Made by a program: the position numbers and the translations under genes. DNA of 64,000 bases from CBDAPI01 sp965248635 (GTDB taxonomy: Bacteria > Acidobacteriota > UBA6911 > RPQK01 > CBDAPI01). Shown one piece after another: positions 54,453 through 63,945 of this stretch. A model generated the notes under the pieces. It did no database searches. It was given only the letters and a program-made list of their open reading frames with translations, and was not told the origin of the DNA. Positions within the stretch are counted from its first letter, which is position 1. Each line of letters starts with the position of its first letter. The stretch is taken from assembly GCA_965248635.1 (NCBI GenBank), contig OZ252114.1:4340001-4404000 (forward strand), in the 5' to 3' direction.

Positions 54453-56104
54453 CCCGGATTATGCAAGAACCGTAGTCCGGTGTTGAAAAACGACTCGAGA
54501 AGTGGCCCAACTCGGAAGCGGGCAGGTGTGACAGGCGGATTTGCGAAGAATATGGGTTGGCGAGGCGTTTGAGTGGTTTGGGGAGTGAATTTCAGACAGA
54601 TCTGGGCCTGGATGAGTGTCGGAAGCGGTTTTCCGGGGGAGCTGGGAAAAGCTAACTGGAGTTCAGGCGACTCAAGACGAGGTGGAAGAGGGGTTGTTCG
54701 GGGAAGGCTGAGGAAAGATGGACCCAGATGCGTCGAGTGGTTTGTCGGATCCGGGCCCCAATCTTGAGGACCCGACGACGTAAGGTTTCGATTTCGAGCT
54801 TGTGCCAGGGGGTTCCGTGCAGATAGTCGCGCAGGCGCACGAACATCTGGTAAGCCAGTGCATGCAGGAGGAGTCGAAACTGATTGGCCAGGAATCGATG
54901 ACAGCTGAGTCGGTCCATGCTCAGATGATTCTTGAAGGCCTTGATGAAGTTCTCGGTCTGCCCTCGGTTTGTGTAGTGGTCATAAAGTGATTGGGAGCAG
55001 AGATCGTCCCGGTTGGTGACTACAAAGCGACGGTTGATCCCACGCTGATCGACCTCCACTTTGACAATGACGCGACGGGATCGATCCCAGCTGTGGGCTC
55101 GATAAAGAAACTCGTCAAACTGACGCTGTTTTTCCTCCAGCTCAACGAACCTCAGCCGAGTCGAATCCAGCAGCGGCTCGACCACTCGCTGCAGGCGAGG
55201 GTTTCGACTTAACCCAATGACATATTGGAGTTTATTCTCTTCACCTTCACAGAACTCGTAGAGCCGAGGCGTGGCAAAGCCGCTGTCGGCCCGAATCTCA
55301 ATCTCGACATCCGTCCCCACTCCTTGTCGGATGGCCTCCACGACGCGCTTCAAAACGGGCACGATGTGAGAGGCAGCCCCCTTGTTGCCAGGTCTCAACA
55401 TGGCACACACCAGGTCTCCCGTGGCGGCATCGAAGATCAGCAAAGGATGCAGAATGTGGTTTCGGTAATACCCGTGGTAGAAGGAGAACTCCTGTTGGCC
55501 GTGAGTGTGGTCATCGGTACTGTCCAGATCCAGGATGATCTTGCTGGGGCGTCTCTTCTTCAGGGAGCGCACATAACGGCCTAGCAGCCACCGGCTCAGA
55601 CGCATCAGATCCTTCTTGGTGACGGAGTTCTCCAAACGGGAGAAAGTCGGCTGGGTGGCCAAGTCGGGATCGCTCTCGGGCAACTGATCACAGACTGTCT
55701 TGAGCATCGGATCCGAGCGCAGCGTATCGGCGTCGTTACAGTCTTCGTAGCCGGCCACGATCTGCAAGACTCGTTGTCGGATCAACTTCAACAGGTCATG
55801 ACGAATGTAGCGTTGGTCTCGACTTTCCGAAATACAGGAACTGAAGCCCTCGCACAATCGATGTTGACGATCCAGCGATCCAAACAACAACCATCCTGCG
55901 TCGGAAGTGAGGCTCCCCCCATCAAAACGAGCCGTGATGTTTCTGTGGCTATGAAATGGCAGGGTATTCTGGCAGACTGTTTTTGACATTGCCGTAGCTC
56001 CTGTTTAGGGTCTTTGTTTCTCTAAACCCTTTTATATCAGAGAGCTACGGCCTTTTTTCTGGGCCCAAATCTCACTTGAATTTAGATCTCCTGCATAATC
56101 CGGG
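54453..56104 (-). mobile_element. IS1380-family insertion sequence, ~1652 bp with TTAG target duplication
   Basis: Ends are inverted: CCCGGATTATGCAAGA at 54453 and, on the other strand, CCCGGATTATGCAGGAG ending at 56104. TTAG occurs on both sides (54449-54452 and 56105-56108), a 4-bp target duplication typical of this family. It encodes one intact transposase. The duplicated TTAG supplies the stop codon of the kinase gene. Confidence 0.85.
54652..55989 (-). CDS. IS1380-family DDE transposase
   Basis: A 445-residue transposase of normal length and intact frame. Group motifs include F-D-G-G-x-L-T-S-D-A-G near the N-terminus, the catalytic Asp in I-L-D-L-D-S-T-D-D, Asp in I-R-A-D-S-G-F-A-T-P and Glu in N-R-G-Q-T-E-N-F-I-K. 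The Y-N-x-R-G-x-x-E-N-x-I-K type tail is present. Perfect flanking ends imply a recent insertion and probable activity. Confidence 0.92.
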   Translation of the reverse strand: MSKTVCQNTLPFHSHRNITARFDGGSLTSDAGWLLFGSLDRQHRLCEGFSSCISESRDQRYIRHDLLKLIRQRVLQIVAGYEDCNDADTLRSDPMLKTVCDQLPESDPDLATQPTFSRLENSVTKKDLMRLSRWLLGRYVRSLKKRRPSKIILDLDSTDDHTHGQQEFSFYHGYYRNHILHPLLIFDAATGDLVCAMLRPGNKGAASHIVPVLKRVVEAIRQGVGTDVEIEIRADSGFATPRLYEFCEGEENKLQYVIGLSRNPRLQRVVEPLLDSTRLRFVELEEKQRQFDEFLYRAHSWDRSRRVIVKVEVDQRGINRRFVVTNRDDLCSQSLYDHYTNRGQTENFIKAFKNHLSMDRLSCHRFLANQFRLLLHALAYQMFVRLRDYLHGTPWHKLEIETLRRRVLKIGARIRQTTRRIWVHLSSAFPEQPLFHLVLSRLNSS

Positions 56105-58777
56105 TTAGTGGAAGTTCTCCACCAGCATGATGTCTGAGGTACTCGTCGTTGGGTAAGAGGAGTAGTAGATCCAGTTCTCATCGGGAGCCACACCGAGACT
56201 TCCGAGTCGCACGGGACTCTCTTGTCGAAACACCTCGGTCTCCGTGCCGTCTTTCAGATCCAGAGAGTGGATCGAGAACCCTTTTCTCCCTTCATTCTTT
56301 CCATAATAAAATCGATCCTTTCCGAGATCGCGAGTAAGCCCCCCTTCGGGAATTCCTCCCAGAATCCTCTCTTCTTCTCCACCCGCAACAGCTCGTTGCC
56401 AAAGGTCCCCTGGAGGTCTCCAACAGTAAAGGTATTTCCCATCCGCCGATGAATGGGGATTGCTGCCCCCATTCTGGGTTATCTGGATTGCGTCTTCCTC
56501 TTCCTCTCCTCCCTCTGCGAGCACTCTCCACACCTGCGGTTCTCCACTGCGGCCGGAGGTGAAATAGATCCATTTATCGTCGTGAGACCAAGTATAATGA
56601 CCGCTATCCGCGGCAGGATGATTGGTCAGACGTGTCGGCGCCCGTCCTTCGAGATCCACCTTGAAGACATCCGTGTTTCCTTCGACGTTGGAGCCGAAAG
56701 CGATCCACCGGCCGTCGGAGGACCAGACAGGCCAGCCACTGATTCCCAGGGATGGGCTCAAGTGCCGGAGACCCGAGCCGTCCGCATTGGCCCTCCAGAT
56801 TGAAAGAGTACCCTTCCTCGTCGATGCAAATACGATCTTTCGGCCATCTGGAGATACTCTGGCTTGAGAATCTGAGATGCTCGGATTCGTGTAGATGATT
56901 CGCTCCGGATCACGCTCTTCTTTCCCGTTTGGACCCGGGATGCGCCATATCTCTGCTCCTTCGCTACGACGTTCGACAAACACCAGGCGATCCTTCCGGA
57001 TACAGGGAAGCCCCGCTGCCCTCCCCACACCGGCCAGCGCCTCTGGCGTAACGCCTTCGACGCCTATCCGATAAAGACGAGTCAACGGCCCCAGTCCCCA
57101 CTCCCCTGCCAGCCCAAAAACGATCTCCTCGCCGTTCGGTGTCCATGTTGGGGACGAGATCTGTCCGCGCTCCTCAAAGGTCAACCGCCGAGCTTCAGAC
57201 CCGTCCAGCGACTGGATCCAGAGGTCACAATTGATAGCGGCTTCCCCCGTCCGGGCAAACACCACCTCGCTTCCATTCGGTGAAAACGACGGGTAGCTGT
57301 CGCCTCGGAAGGTCTCCGGGGGATTTGTCAGGATTCTCTTCTCCGCGGTCTCAGGGGAAATCAGCACAATTCGGGACCTGCGGCCGTTCTCCATCTGCTC
57401 CGCCACCGCTAACCATTGACCGTCCCGCGACCAAGAGAGTCCAGAGAAAAAGGTGGGTGATATCTCAAGGTCGATTACCTTCCGTTCCGACCCGCCGAAG
57501 GGGGCGGGCATCGTGTAGAGCGTCGCCTTCTCCTCGGTCCACCGAAGAAAGGCGAACTGAGTACCGTCCCCTGACCAAACCGGGAATCCGTCCAACCCCG
57601 GGCTGTTGGGTAGCCGATGTGGGGTGGTGCCCTCGCCGATTGGTTGTACGAAAATGTCCCAGTTGCCTGGTGCCACTCTGGCCGCGTAGACCACTTGCTC
57701 GCCGTCCGGGGAAAGCTGCGGCCAACCCTTGAGCTGACCGTCGGTGGTCAAGGGCCGAATCCGTATGGGTCCTTTCGGAGAAGCGGGCCAGTAGAAGACC
57801 CACACAGCTACTGCAAGCGCCAGCCCTGCCAGGGATGCAGCGATCCACGCCGTCTTGCGCCAGGGCCGTGTGGGTCTCCATCGAACCGCCGGGTAGGTTG
57901 AGGACTCTCCCGAGATCGTATCCCTTTGCACCCGCTTCAGGTCCACCAGTGCGTCTTTTGCTGACTGGTAACGAGACTCCGGATCCTTCTCCAGGCATTT
58001 GTGAATGATGTGGGCCAGTTCATCCGGCAGTTCCGGATTGACACGAATCGGGGAGGTCGGGGTCTTGTGCAGAATCGCATCCACCGTTTCGGCTGAAGTG
58101 TCCCCTCGAAAGGGCAGGTTCCTGGTTCCCATTTCGTACAGAACGATGCCCAGAGAGAACAGATCCGTGCGGGCGTCCAGTGGTCTTCCCAGAGCCTGTT
58201 CCGGGGACATGAAGGAGACCGTCCCCATGGCCGTACCAGGACTGGTCAGGGTGTCCGATTTCCTAGTGGATGCCTCCGAGTCAGTTGCCCCCTGTGTTTC
58301 CCCCGTGAGCTTGGCCAGACCGAAGTCCAGCACCTTGGCATCGCCCCGGTCGGTGATGAAGATATTGGCTGGCTTGATATCCCTGTGGATGATGCCTTGC
58401 GAATGGGCAGCATCCAGAGCATCGGACACCTGGATTCCGATCTCCAGGATCCTGTCGGCGGAGAGAGCCTTCCCTCCTATAACCTGCTTCAGAGTCCGAC
58501 CCTTCAGGTACTCCATGGCAATGAAGGGTTGGCCTTCGTGTTCTCCGATGTCGTGGATCACGCAGATGTGGGGATGGCTCAGGGCAGAGGCTGCCCTGGC
58601 TTCACGGCGAAAACGTTCTCGGGCATGGTTGTCGTCGAAGTATTTCTCGGACAGGACCTTGACGGCCACCTGGCGGCCCAGGCGGGTGTCTTCGGCCTGG
58701 TAGACCACACCCATACCACCTCCCCCGAGTTTCTCTTTGATTCGGTAATGGGAGATGGTCTGGCCGATGATGGACAT
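56105..58777 (-). CDS. Ser/Thr protein kinase with TolB-like (PD40) propeller
   Basis: Start at 58777 (M-S-I-I-G-Q), after GAGGAA; an ATG at 58795 lacks a ribosome site. 890 residues. The cytosolic Hanks-type kinase (residues ~10-280) has G-G-G-G-M-G-V-V, Lys40, H-R-D-I-K-P-A-N (Asp133, Asn138) and D-F-G (151-153). A membrane span is at ~311-330, followed by an extracytoplasmic propeller with repeated W-S-x-D-G-x-x-I-x-F and S-P-x-G-x-x-V-x-F blades. This architecture is common in Acidobacteriota. The ligand is unknown. The stop codon lies inside the IS1380 target duplication. Confidence 0.93.
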   Translation of the reverse strand: MSIIGQTISHYRIKEKLGGGGMGVVYQAEDTRLGRQVAVKVLSEKYFDDNHARERFRREARAASALSHPHICVIHDIGEHEGQPFIAMEYLKGRTLKQVIGGKALSADRILEIGIQVSDALDAAHSQGIIHRDIKPANIFITDRGDAKVLDFGLAKLTGETQGATDSEASTRKSDTLTSPGTAMGTVSFMSPEQALGRPLDARTDLFSLGIVLYEMGTRNLPFRGDTSAETVDAILHKTPTSPIRVNPELPDELAHIIHKCLEKDPESRYQSAKDALVDLKRVQRDTISGESSTYPAVRWRPTRPWRKTAWIAASLAGLALAVAVWVFYWPASPKGPIRIRPLTTDGQLKGWPQLSPDGEQVVYAARVAPGNWDIFVQPIGEGTTPHRLPNSPGLDGFPVWSGDGTQFAFLRWTEEKATLYTMPAPFGGSERKVIDLEISPTFFSGLSWSRDGQWLAVAEQMENGRRSRIVLISPETAEKRILTNPPETFRGDSYPSFSPNGSEVVFARTGEAAINCDLWIQSLDGSEARRLTFEERGQISSPTWTPNGEEIVFGLAGEWGLGPLTRLYRIGVEGVTPEALAGVGRAAGLPCIRKDRLVFVERRSEGAEIWRIPGPNGKEERDPERIIYTNPSISDSQARVSPDGRKIVFASTRKGTLSIWRANADGSGLRHLSPSLGISGWPVWSSDGRWIAFGSNVEGNTDVFKVDLEGRAPTRLTNHPAADSGHYTWSHDDKWIYFTSGRSGEPQVWRVLAEGGEEEEDAIQITQNGGSNPHSSADGKYLYCWRPPGDLWQRAVAGGEEERILGGIPEGGLTRDLGKDRFYYGKNEGRKGFSIHSLDLKDGTETEVFRQESPVRLGSLGVAPDENWIYYSSYPTTSTSDIMLVENFH

Positions 58778-58831
58778 CCGGAGTTTCCTCGACATGACTA
58801 AGGGATTGCCCCCATCCTAGATCGGTGCCGG

Positions 58832-59158
58832 ATGGAACGCAATGGCAAGAGGGTTGGGAGGAGGAATACAATCCCTTGGGAGGTCGCAAAGGCAGCGACC
58901 TGGACTTCACCCCCAGCCTACCGCGTGATCGAGTCTACGGGCAGCTCGATAAGGGAACTACCGAAGGCCGAGGCCACGATTATTGAGGATCTGGAACACG
59001 ATCCAACAACGGCGCAGGTAATCCTGATCAGGCGGGCGGCCATGATGATCGAGTTAATGCACTGGTCGATCGCTGTCCTACAGCCGATAGGGAGCGTCAC
59101 CGTCGCTACCCGTCTGATGATCCCAGCTTCTGAGCCATGTTTGGGTCGTTGCGGGTGA
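58832..59158 (+). pseudogene. Phage-type small helical protein, probable fragment
   Basis: 108 residues with a core S-I-R-E-L-P-K-A-E-A-T-I-I-E-D-L and D-P-T-T-A-Q-V-I-L-I-R-R-A-A-M-M-I-E-L-M-H, like the short conserved helical proteins that follow phage terminase genes (L-T-x-A-Q-x-x-L-V-x-R-A-A). There is no ribosome site at the ATG and the flanks look degraded. Phage origin is inferred from this motif. Confidence 0.4.
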
Positions 59159-59169
59159 CAAACGGGTGA
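59151..59169. repeat. Short direct repeat, copy 2 (GCGGGTGACAAACGGGTGA)
   Basis: Exact match to 48713-48731; see that entry. Confidence 0.6.
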
Positions 59170-59693
59170 TCACCTGCTCGCCCGGACTTGCGGGGTTGGC
59201 GTAAGTTGCTGCAATCCAATTGCATTAGACCCGCCTGTGTCTGGTCTGACCTACGGATTCGATATCCGTTGACCGGATGTCCCGAGTCTTCACTTGTTCC
59301 TGTTTGCTCGCTTTTTCCGCGAGCCTCGTGCGATTTGTTAGATAGCGAACCCTACCTACCGAAAATCCGATCCTTCCTCGCTTGGCGGATGAATTCGTAG
59401 GTCAATAGGGGCACGACCCAGGAAATCCAGCCGACTGTGGATGCCACTTCAGAGCGGCGCGACCCCTACGACTGCATCTAGCTGGCCTCGTCGCTGCACC
59501 GGCTCACCCGCCCGGCGGCCTGGCACCTATTACTCTTAGTATTACTCGGGGGCCACGCTTTTCCCATGTCGGACAGTGTGACAGGTGGCTGTCCCCTATT
59601 AAGTATTGAAGTTCTTGCAGGTTTAAAAACTGTTGCGAGAAAGTGACGATCCTAACCGCTCAGTGCCCCGTTCTTCGGGTACATTAACTCCTC

Positions 59694-60395
59694 GTGGAGC
59701 TAATCTGGTTGGCTAACGTAGCAGTTCTGGTCAGTGTTCTCGGCTATCGCCTGGCTCAAAGGTACGGGTTGAGTGGCCTCACGGGTCTGGCCATCTCTTC
59801 CGCAATCTATTTCGTATTTGTCTCCGACGCAGGGCTTCAGATTTCTGCCTGGCTGAGCGTGGGTGACAATCTGCTGAAGGCGTTGTCGGGAGCCGTCCTG
59901 GTCTCGTGTGCGATTCTGCTGGTAGAGAAAGCCAAATTGTTTGCATTGTTCAAGCTGGTCAGCCTGCTGGTCCCGGTCGCCGCTACCTCCGTTGCTCTCC
60001 CCCAGTGCTCCTCTGCGGTGATGCAGGGCGAGTTTGGAACTTCGAGCCTGACATCGCTCTGGGAGAGCCATTCGAAGGGCGCTTCCGTTCTGCCTCCAAG
60101 TCCTTCGGTCGTTCCGCGGGGAGCCATCAAGAACAACAAAGTGACCCTGGCAAAGGCCGCACCCAATTCACCCTTGTATCTCTTGCAGGAAGAACGATTT
60201 GTTCAGTCCACGGTCCGGGTTGAAGAGGAGAGCTGGGTTCTGGTCCTCTCGCAGATCGTGGGTGACACGGGTGAGCGGTGGGTGAACGTGATGCTCCCCA
60301 CCGCGACAGGTGATTTCATTCTGAATGACAGCCCGATCGGCTTCCTTCGCCTCGAACGGATTACGAAGAAGGTGGCCGTACCGGCTCCCAAATAG
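59694..60395 (+). CDS. Small membrane protein with exported C-terminal domain, unknown
   Basis: A 233-residue product from a GTG at 59694 with a weak ribosome site. Four hydrophobic segments are visible in residues ~1-105, followed by a soluble C-terminal part containing V-T-L-A-K-A-A-P-N-S-P-L-Y and V-E-E-E-S-W-V-L-V-L-S-Q-I-V-G-D-T-G-E-R-W-V-N-V, which could be an SH3-like beta-barrel. Not a named family. It stands alone. Confidence 0.6.
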   Translation: MELIWLANVAVLVSVLGYRLAQRYGLSGLTGLAISSAIYFVFVSDAGLQISAWLSVGDNLLKALSGAVLVSCAILLVEKAKLFALFKLVSLLVPVAATSVALPQCSSAVMQGEFGTSSLTSLWESHSKGASVLPPSPSVVPRGAIKNNKVTLAKAAPNSPLYLLQEERFVQSTVRVEEESWVLVLSQIVGDTGERWVNVMLPTATGDFILNDSPIGFLRLERITKKVAVPAPK

Positions 60396-60845
60396 CCGGA
60401 AGCTCCGCCGTTGTTCCAGGCAAGCATGCTTTGCGTCCGAGTTAATGTCAAATCTTGTGTACGGCGTAGTCGGAGAGATCTCGGGTAGAAACCACTTGTT
60501 GAGAAGTCAGCCGTCTTCAGTTTCCGACTCATTTCCCTCGTAGATTCTGTCAGTTCGTCGGACGTTCATAGATATTAAAGGCACTTCATGAGGGATGCAG
60601 TTGATGCCCGGAAAGGGGTCTCAGGTTAAGCGACTAGAACCAGCTGCCTAACAGCGACTCCTCACCTGAAAGTCCGGTCATGACCCGATTCGTTTCTCCC
60701 ACTGCCCTTTCCTGCGGTACTTCCCCCGATCTAGCGCCTAAGGGGTTGTTCGGGTAATCTAGCGCGTATGGAAAAGCCCATCAGGGCACGACCAGACCAA
60801 TCGGGTGGAGGGCCTCCCGGCCCAGCCTGGCCGAGGAGGACTGAA
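60396..60845. other. Gene-free interval before amidohydrolase
   Basis: I see no gene or repeat; the last part holds the GAGGAGG Shine-Dalgarno of the next gene. Confidence 0.4.
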
Positions 60846-62612
60846 ATGCATTCTTCTAGATCCCTTGTCGCACCGTCGATCGTTCTGTTCCTTTGCGGCT
60901 GCGGTGGACCGGTGGAAGTCGCTGATGTTGTCTACACCAGCGGTCGGATCTACACCGTCGACGAGGCACAACCCTGGGCCGAGGCCGTGGCCATTAAGGA
61001 CGGCAGGTTTCTGGCCGTGGGAAGTATTGCCGACATCGGCGACTTGCAGGGCGAGAATACCGAAACTGTGGACCTGGGCGGGAGCTTCGTTATGCCGGGC
61101 ATCATCGACCTGCACGTGCATCCCTTCATGACACCGCTGTTCAATGTGATAAACCTGGATTTCTCTGACCCAACTAACGTGGACACCATGCTTGCCGAGT
61201 TGAAAGGCTTTGCCGAGGAGCACCCGGAAAAGGAATGGATTAGGGCCGGCTCCTATGGCTTGGGCGTGTTCCCAGATGAAAACCCAAGCAAGGAACTGCT
61301 GGACGAAGTTATCCCCGATCGGCCAGTGATAGTGATCGACCAGACTGGGCACAACTATTGGGTTAATTCCCGTGCGCTGGACCGGGCCGGCATCGATGCA
61401 GACACACCAACTAGCGACAAGTACATCATCGTCAAGGACCCGGCGACTGGCGAGCCCACCGGTACCTTGCGCGAAAGCGCCATGCGTCTGGTGGAACAGG
61501 TGGCCGACTGGCCCAGCCCGGAGGAGAATGCCGTAGCGTTTAAAAAGGTGTTCGACGAGTTCAATTCCCACGGAGTGACCACCATGCGCACAGCCGAGGG
61601 CCAGGCCCCTTCGCTAGACGTGGTGAAGTCTATGGAAGATTCTGGCAACCTGACCATGCGCTTATTCGTTGCCTGGGACTGGCACATGCACATCACCACA
61701 CCGTTCACCAACGAGGAAATGGACCAGGCGATTGCAGGCCGTGGCCAATATGCCACGGAAATGGTCAACCCCAACTTCGTGAAGATCTTCCTCGACGGCA
61801 CGCCGATTGGCTACAACTCACCGTTCATCGAGCCGTACGCCGATGACGCGAGCCAACACGGCGTCGGCAAATTCTCAACCGAAGAACTGAGCCAGATCGT
61901 CACTAACTTCGACGCCCAGGGCATCGGCGTGATGATGCATTCCATCGGCGATGGCACAGCCCGCATGGGACTCGACGCAATTGAGGCGGCCCGCGCGGCC
62001 AATGGCGACACGGGCGTCCGGCATTCCGTCGTTCACCTTGGTTTCGTGCACCCGGATGACATACCCAGGTTCAGTAGCATTCCGGGCGTGTACGGTGAGC
62101 TTTCGCCTGCGGCCTCCTACCCCATGCCCGGCACCATCCGGTTCAAAGCGATGCTGGGCGAGGACCGCTACGCGCGCTGGCTGCCGGCGGGCTCCCTGCT
62201 GAAAGCGAACGCCATTGTGGGTTATGGCTCAGACTGGCTGACCTTGATACCGCCTAGCCCGTGGATGCCGATGCAGGGCTTCGTGACTCGAGAGAACCCC
62301 GACCATCCTCAGCTCGGGGCAATGCACCCAGATGAGCGCATCACGGTGGAGCAGGCAATTCGGGTATTTACGCTGAACGGCGCACGAGCGGTCGGCGCAG
62401 AAGATCGCATCGGTTCTATCGAGGTGGGCAAGCTGGCTGACTTCATTGTGCTGGATCGCAACTTGCTGGAGATCGAAGCGACCGACATTCGCCATACGCT
62501 GGTGGAACGGACGGTACTGAAGGGGCGGGTCGTTTATGACCGCGATCGGGATCCGGAGCCCGATCTGATCGACGAGTCCGAATACGCAGAAGCGGGCCGA
62601 TTGGTGCATTAG
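60846..62612 (+). CDS. Amidohydrolase family 3 lipoprotein (YtcJ-like)
   Basis: Start at 60846 after GAGGAGG; 588 residues. The leader ends in a lipobox-like L-F-L-C-G-C, so it is likely a periplasmic lipoprotein, unusual for this mostly cytosolic family. The amidohydrolase core has P-G-I-I-D-L-H-V-H-P (HxH metal ligands), H-S-I-G-D-G, V-H-L-G-F-V and Y-G-S-D-W-L (metal Asp). YtcJ-type enzymes hydrolyse amide or related bonds; the substrate is unknown. It lies 60 bases before a porin gene, suggesting that outer-membrane entry and periplasmic processing go together. Confidence 0.87.
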   Translation: MHSSRSLVAPSIVLFLCGCGGPVEVADVVYTSGRIYTVDEAQPWAEAVAIKDGRFLAVGSIADIGDLQGENTETVDLGGSFVMPGIIDLHVHPFMTPLFNVINLDFSDPTNVDTMLAELKGFAEEHPEKEWIRAGSYGLGVFPDENPSKELLDEVIPDRPVIVIDQTGHNYWVNSRALDRAGIDADTPTSDKYIIVKDPATGEPTGTLRESAMRLVEQVADWPSPEENAVAFKKVFDEFNSHGVTTMRTAEGQAPSLDVVKSMEDSGNLTMRLFVAWDWHMHITTPFTNEEMDQAIAGRGQYATEMVNPNFVKIFLDGTPIGYNSPFIEPYADDASQHGVGKFSTEELSQIVTNFDAQGIGVMMHSIGDGTARMGLDAIEAARAANGDTGVRHSVVHLGFVHPDDIPRFSSIPGVYGELSPAASYPMPGTIRFKAMLGEDRYARWLPAGSLLKANAIVGYGSDWLTLIPPSPWMPMQGFVTRENPDHPQLGAMHPDERITVEQAIRVFTLNGARAVGAEDRIGSIEVGKLADFIVLDRNLLEIEATDIRHTLVERTVLKGRVVYDRDRDPEPDLIDESEYAEAGRLVH

Positions 62613-62674
62613 GTTTGAAAACGATTGACACTGAGTCGGCCCTTCGCTCAGATCGGCCAGGAAGGCTACCAGCG

Positions 62675-63912
62675 ATGGCTCAATGGCGCACTTTGAGGCT
62701 TTCGGAGTATCGCCGGCAGATCCGGGCCGCCGGGAGGTGGCCTCAAAGCGCCGCGGCGCTTGCCCTATCGCTCGGCCTCTTCACCCCTACCTGGGCACAG
62801 GACCCAGCGGACGGCAGTCCGACTTCGGAGTCTACGCAGAAGGAAACCGTATTCGAGGACTATTTGAGGTTCAAGCAGGACGTCAAACAGCGAACCGGGC
62901 TCGGTTTTGGCTTCCAGTATTCACTGATGCATGCTCAGCGTGCCGGAACTTCGTTGAACGAAAACAACTACAACCTCAGCGGTCAATTCGACTTTCTGCT
63001 GACCTGGGATCTTTTCGGAGGCAGGGGGAGATTCAACCTGTATTACATGGACCTGCACCAGCTCGGAGAGATTGAGACTTCGGAGTTCGTGAAGAAGAAC
63101 GGTTTGATCACGCCGATCAACGATAGTGATCCCGTCAGTATGCTTCGACAGCTTTACTACGAGCATCACTTTTTTAAAGAGAAGCTCATCCTCGCTGGAG
63201 GCAAGACCGAGGTGCTGGCAGTTTTCGGCGGGAATCGGTATGCAGGGAACGACCGCAGGGATTTCCAGGCCCTGCCCCTGAGTAATGCTGCCGCAAAGGA
63301 CCGAACCTTCCAGTCTCCCGGATTCTTCGCGAGGGTGCGGCCGATCGATTGGCTGAGCCTGGGATCATCCGTTAACTCACTCAATTTCAGTCGCGGAATA
63401 CCCGACAAACCCTTTGACGTTTCTGACGTCTATTCAATTTTCAACATCACTCTGGATCCTGAGATCAAGACATCACTCTGGATCCTGAGATCAAGAATCT
63501 CGGCAAAGGGATCTACCGGGTGAACTTCGTAGTGACGAACGAACAGGAAGAATCTCCTCTCTCTCAGGGTCTGATCCTGAGCTTGGATCAGGATCTGGGG
63601 GATAATTGGGGCGCCTTCTTCCGTTACGACGGGACAGACCTCCAGACCCTCAGCTCGCCCCTCACCTCCAGTGTTTCGGGCGGCGCCGTCTACCGCGGCC
63701 CTTTCCGGCGCAGCCGGGATCATTGGGGTGTGGGACTCTTCCGAACCACGACAGAACAGACTGGGGGGGCGTCCGAAGTTGGGGCTGAGACCTTCTACCG
63801 GTTCGGGTTGACAGACAGGCTCGAAGCTTCCTTTACGATTCAGATCTTCGATCCCGCTCGGGCCGAAGGTAGCTTCGCCAACTTCGGCATCCGCTTTCTG
63901 GCAAACCTGTGA
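62675..63912 (+). pseudogene. OprB-like carbohydrate porin broken by a 26-bp tandem duplication
   Basis: Start at 62675, signal peptide to residue ~45 (T-W-A-Q-D). Outer-membrane beta-barrel signatures include F-D-F-L-L-T-W-D-L-F-G-G-R-G-R, L-Y-Y-E-H-H-F and F-Y-R-F-G-L-T-D-R-L-E-A. The unit starting ACATCACTCTGG at 63444-63469 is repeated exactly at 63470-63495. It shifts the frame to a stop at 63523; the second frame (63520-63912) supplies V-N-F-V-V-T-N-E-Q through the C-terminal F-G-I-R-F-L-A-N-L. Deleting one unit restores a ~403-residue porin. It follows the amidohydrolase lipoprotein directly. Confidence 0.78.
63444..63495. repeat. Perfect 26-bp tandem duplication inside the porin gene
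   Basis: Two exact head-to-tail copies; 26 is not a multiple of three, so the downstream reading frame is lost. Confidence 0.95.
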
Positions 63913-63945
63913 AAACCCCACCGTTGAATCTGGCGGAGGTGAACA

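Larger units (their letters stand above)
58796..59693. other. Gene-poor interval with phage-like frame and repeat
   Basis: Contains the phage-type frame (58832-59158) and the second copy of the 19-bp repeat (59151-59169). At about 59247-59275 a scrap GACCTACGGATTCGATATCC resembles the tRNA-Arg fragment at 48590. The rest (59280-59693) shows nothing. Confidence 0.45.
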
